Below are positions 60,500 through 64,000 of a stretch of DNA of 64,000 nucleotides, piece by piece (position 1 is the first letter of the stretch; each line of letters begins with the position of its first letter). Origin of the DNA: Stictocephala bisonia (Eukaryota > Arthropoda > Insecta > Hemiptera > Membracidae). Position numbers and translations under genes: made by a program. The DNA is taken from positions 2,201,636-2,265,635 of the forward strand of contig JAQJVL010000059.1 of assembly GCA_035578905.1 (NCBI GenBank), written 5' to 3'. A model generated the notes under the pieces. It was not told where the DNA came from and did no database searches. It saw nothing but the letters and a program-made list of their open reading frames with translations.

Positions 60500-62830
60500 G
60501 TGGGCGACTCATCGCCATTGCTCGTATATGGGAGGGTGGGTAGGTCTTCAATACAACGTTTGTGTGGGAGAGGGTGACTTATCTCCATTGCTCGTATATG
60601 GGAGGGTGGTAGGTCTTCAATACAACGTGTGTGGGAGAGGGTGACTCATCGCCATTGCTCGTATATGGAAGGGTGGTAGGTCTTCAATACAACGTGTGTG
60701 TGGGAGAGGGTGACTCATCGCCATTGCTCGTATATGGGAGGGTGGGTAGGTCTTCATACCACATGTGAAATAATGAAATAATGAATTTATTCACACAAAA
60801 AATTATCATACATACAAATTGCCATAATACATAATTGTGAATATACTTAGCCACTTATCCAGTAGTGTGGCTAGGTTAAACAAAAATGAAAAACAAGATT
60901 ATAAACAATTATAACCCATGTGTGTAGGCAGGGGCGACTCATCGCCATTGCTCGTATATGGGAGGGTGGGTAGGTCTTCAATACCACGTGTGTGTGGGAA
61001 GGGGTGACTCATCGCCATTGCTCGTATATGGGAGGGTGGGTAGGTCTTCAATACCACGTGTGTGTGGGAAGGGGTGACTCATCGCCATTGCTCGTATATG
61101 GGAGGGTGGATACGTCTTCAATACCACGTGTGTGTGGGAAGGGGTGACTCATCGCCATTGCTCGTATATGGGAGGGTGGGTAGATCTTCAATACCACGTG
61201 TATGTGGGAAGGGGCGACTCATCGCCATTGCTCGTATATGGGAGGGTGGGTAGATCTTCAATACCACGTGTGTGTGTGGGAAGGGATGACTCATCGCCAT
61301 TGCTCGTATATGGGAGGGTGGGTAGATCTTCAATACCACGTGTGTGTGGGAAGGGGTGACTCATCGCCATTGCTCGTATATGGGAGGGTGGATACGTCTT
61401 CAATACCACGTGTGTGTGGGAAGGGGCGACTCATCGCCATTGCTCGTATATGGGAGGGTGGGTAGATCTTCAATACCACGTGTATGTGGGAAGGGGCGAC
61501 TCATCGCCATTGCTCGTATATGGGAGGGTGGGTAGGTCTTCAATACCACGTGTATGTGGGAAGGGGCGACTCATCGCCATTGCTCGTATATGGGAGGGTG
61601 GGTAGATCTTCAATACCACGTGTGTGTGTGGGAAGGGGTGACTCATCGCCATTGCTCGTATATGGGAGGGTGGGTAGATCTTCAATACCACGTGTGTGTG
61701 TGTGGGAAGGGGTGACTCATCGCCATTGCTCGTATATGGGAGGGTGGGTAGATCTTCAATACCACGTGTGTGTAGGGAAGGGTGACTCATCGTCATTGCT
61801 CGAAAGGGAGGGTGGGTAGGTCTTCATACCACGTGTGTGTAGGCAGGGGTGACTCATCGCCATTACTCGTATATGGGAGGGTGGATACGTCTTCAATACC
61901 ACGTGTGTGTGGGAGAGGGTGACTCATCACCATTGCTCGTATATGGGAGGGTGGGTAGGTCTTCATACCACGTGTGTGTGGGAAGGGGTGACTCATCGCC
62001 ATTACTCGTATATGGGAGGGTGGATACGTCTTCAATACCACGTGTGTGTGGGAGAGGGTGACTCATCGCCATTACTCGTATATGGGAGGGTGGGTAGGTC
62101 TTCATACCACGTGTGTGTAGGCAGGGGTGACTCATCGCCATTACTCGTATATGGGAGGGTGGATACGTCTTCAATACCACGTGTGTGTGGGAAGGGGTGA
62201 CTCATCGCCATTACTCGTATATGGGAGGGTGGATACGTCTTCAATACCACGTGTGTGTGGGAAGGGGTGACTCATCGCCATTACTCGTATATGGGAGGGT
62301 GGATACGTCTTCAATACCACGTGTGTGTGGGAAGGGGTGACTCATCGCCATTACTCGTATATGGGAGGATGGGAAGATTATCAATACCACATGTGTATGA
62401 GAGTGGTGGATCATTACCATTTCTCGTATATAAGAGGGTGGGTATATCATCAATACCACATGCGTATGGGAGGGGGGATCATTATCATTGCTCGTATATG
62501 GGAGGATGGGAAGATTATCAATACCGTACCACATGTGCATGAGAGTGGTTGGGTCATTACTATTTCTAGTGTACGGAAAAGTGGGTAGGTCATCAATACC
62601 ACATATGTATGGGAGAAGGTGAGTCATTACCATTTCTCGTTTATGGAAGGGTGGGTGGGTCATCAATACCACATGTGTAAGCGTGGGACATTACCATTGC
62701 TCGTATATGGGAGGGTGAGTAGGTCATCAATACCACATGTGTATGGGAGGAAGTGGTCATTACAATTTCTCTTGTATGGGTAGGTCAACAAAACCACATG
62801 AGGATGGGAGGGTGTGTAGTTCATCACGCT
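60500..62830. repeat. Minisatellite, 70-bp unit, about 31 copies
   Basis: The unit is GTGACTCATCGCCATTGCTC GTATATGGGAGGGTGGGTAG ATCTTCAATACCACGTGTGT GTGGGAAGGG. Units are most uniform at 60.9-62.3 kb and decay after 62.38 kb. The TATATGGGAGGGTGGGTAGG...CAATACCACGTGTGTG part resembles the 36-bp G-rich family core (TATGGGTGGGCGGGTGGG...CAATACCACTGTACGTG), suggesting a common origin. A 149-bp insertion interrupts it at 60768. Confidence 0.97.
60768..60916 (-). mobile_element. 149-bp retroelement 3' tail inserted in the 70-bp array
   Basis: CATGTG flanks the insertion on both sides (60762-60767 and 60917-60922). On the minus strand it ends GTGTGAATAAATTCATTATT TCATTATTT, with a polyadenylation signal and ATTATTTC repeats like LINE/CR1-type 3' ends. 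It is non-coding; family not identified. Confidence 0.65.
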
Positions 62831-63374
62831 GTTTACGAGTTGCGAGTTAATTCTGAGAATGTACTGTGCTGAGACTGTCTCAGAGATATCACTGAAGATG
62901 CCACATGACAGCATGGCCGATACGTCTGGTTATCTTTTAAATATTGTAGATAGCACCTTGACGCGGTTGTCACCGGAAAATGTAGATTCTAGTTATGACA
63001 CCGGCCGCTTAAGCCTAAGAGATAAAAAAAAACCTTAAGATAAACTAATGTAAATCCTAAAATTAACATTGCACCTTCCCTCTCAAAATTATAAATTAAT
63101 ACACACATTTCTATTAAATATTAACATAACTAATAAGTATATACATAACTAGGGTTGGCCATCCTGGAATTCCCGGACACTGAAGCAACTATGGTCCATT
63201 TATATAAAAATTACGATTCCTCAGCAGTGTGCGTATTCCAATAATATACAATTACTTGTAATTCACCCGTAAATCCACTTCTAATGTCGTACATTGTAGT
63301 ATAAGTTGAATGAAGTTCTTTGTTAAGCAGCAGGTTCTTCAGTTGTTTTCTAAACTTCAAGTTTGATTCGTTGT

Positions 63375-63379
<5 letters not shown>
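62831..63379. other. Unique-looking spacer, no gene recognised
   Basis: Mixed-composition DNA after the array; no motif found. Confidence 0.5.

Positions 63380-63460
<81 letters not shown>
63380..63460. repeat. (TA)n microsatellite, about 40 repeats
   Basis: Uninterrupted AT dinucleotides for about 80 bp. Confidence 0.99.
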
Positions 63461-63462
<2 letters not shown>

Positions 63463-64000
63463 TTAATGAGCATACTATATTTGCATTGATTTATCTTCAC
63501 AGGTACTGTTATTATTACCAAGTACTTTCACAGTACAGTTTTCCTTACAAAACGGTATTTATAATAACAAAAAAGTATCAGAGGTCCCCCTTCTCACTAT
63601 CAGTTAGGAACAAAATAGCAAAATTAATAAATAAAACTATCAACGTCTCATAAATTGTTGACTGCAAAAATAAAACAGAACGCAGGCCAATTTAAAATGA
63701 CTTATCAACAACGGATGAGAAAGTAAACTAACCAACCATTGAGGATGTGGAAGGGATGAGGTTAAACGGAATTTCAAAATATACTGTACGAGATGACATC
63801 CGAGAAGGGTGGGATGTTGGTATGCGCATAACAAGAAACAAGGGCAATGACATTATGGTATTCCAGAAACTGTTTAATTTTTTACAAGTTCTATAGGTTC
63901 AAGGGTACTTTGAAGGTAATTAAAAACACTTTGTGAATGTCATTCTTCAAAAAGTTCATTTGAGTGTCATTTTCGTTATATACGAAAAATAATTCAACAG
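63461..64000. other. A+T-rich DNA to window end, no gene recognised
   Basis: No motif or repeat found. Confidence 0.5.

Noticed and set aside
11842..62830. Possible CRISPR arrays
   Set aside because: Units are contiguous or nearly so, with no unique spacers of constant length and no cas genes, in a eukaryotic repeat landscape.

Overview
This window looks like a gene-poor, repeat-dominated piece of an arthropod genome, most likely an insect. The evidence is the set of mobile elements (mariner, a HTH/DUF4817-like transposase relic, PIF/Harbinger-like, jockey-type and RTE-type LINEs, a tRNA-derived SINE), short runs of the insect telomere motif TTAGG, high A+T outside the arrays, and the absence of any recognisable host gene. 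A hemipteran is possible, but the sequence does not prove it.

Layout. 1-12 kb: A+T-rich DNA with old transposon relics. A 759-bp internally deleted mariner sits inside the last codons of an older transposase relic (1990-3436). There is a SINE at 5.8-6.0 kb, foldback DNA at 7.2-7.65 kb, a transposase C-terminal fragment at 9.2 kb and a decayed jockey-type LINE at 10.2-11.8 kb. 11.9-17.2 kb: a 30-bp array, a 36-bp G-rich array of about 38 units, and a foldback region built on a GGAAAAGTACCCCCC motif that holds two more 36-bp arrays. 19.3-21.1 kb: a 1.8-kb element with about 160-bp terminal inverted repeats (TIRs) and a 23/92-bp satellite core. 22.7-30.0 kb: a PIF/Harbinger exon relic with a 90-bp array, then a nested stack of an inverted-repeat element, a LINE and a 3.17-kb DNA transposon. 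That transposon carries the only convincing intact gene, a 486-aa DD82E transposase. 31.9-33.0 kb: a second copy of the same LINE, running into a 46-bp array. 35.1-38.2 kb: a foldback element split by a 2.56-kb insertion that holds a 47-bp array. 38.9-39.5 kb: a 5'-truncated RTE-type LINE with a 13-bp target duplication. 39.9-62.8 kb: arrays with units of 29, 27, 36, 36, 45 (5.9 kb), 11, 54/187 and 70 bp. 63.4 kb: a TA microsatellite.

Tandem arrays make up roughly 30% of the window. Many have unit lengths divisible by three (27, 30, 36, 45, 54, 90 bp), so they stay open in several frames on both strands and give long low-complexity reading frames that are almost certainly not genes.

The most interesting points are: (i) the apparently intact DD82E transposon with about 415-bp TIRs, whose empty site can be read from the second LINE copy; (ii) a 36-bp G-quadruplex-prone minisatellite family at several separate loci; (iii) TIR/foldback elements with satellite cores; and (iv) a 131-unit 45-bp array bracketed by oppositely oriented TTAGG-type runs. 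All calls come from reading the sequence; no database search or structure prediction was run.
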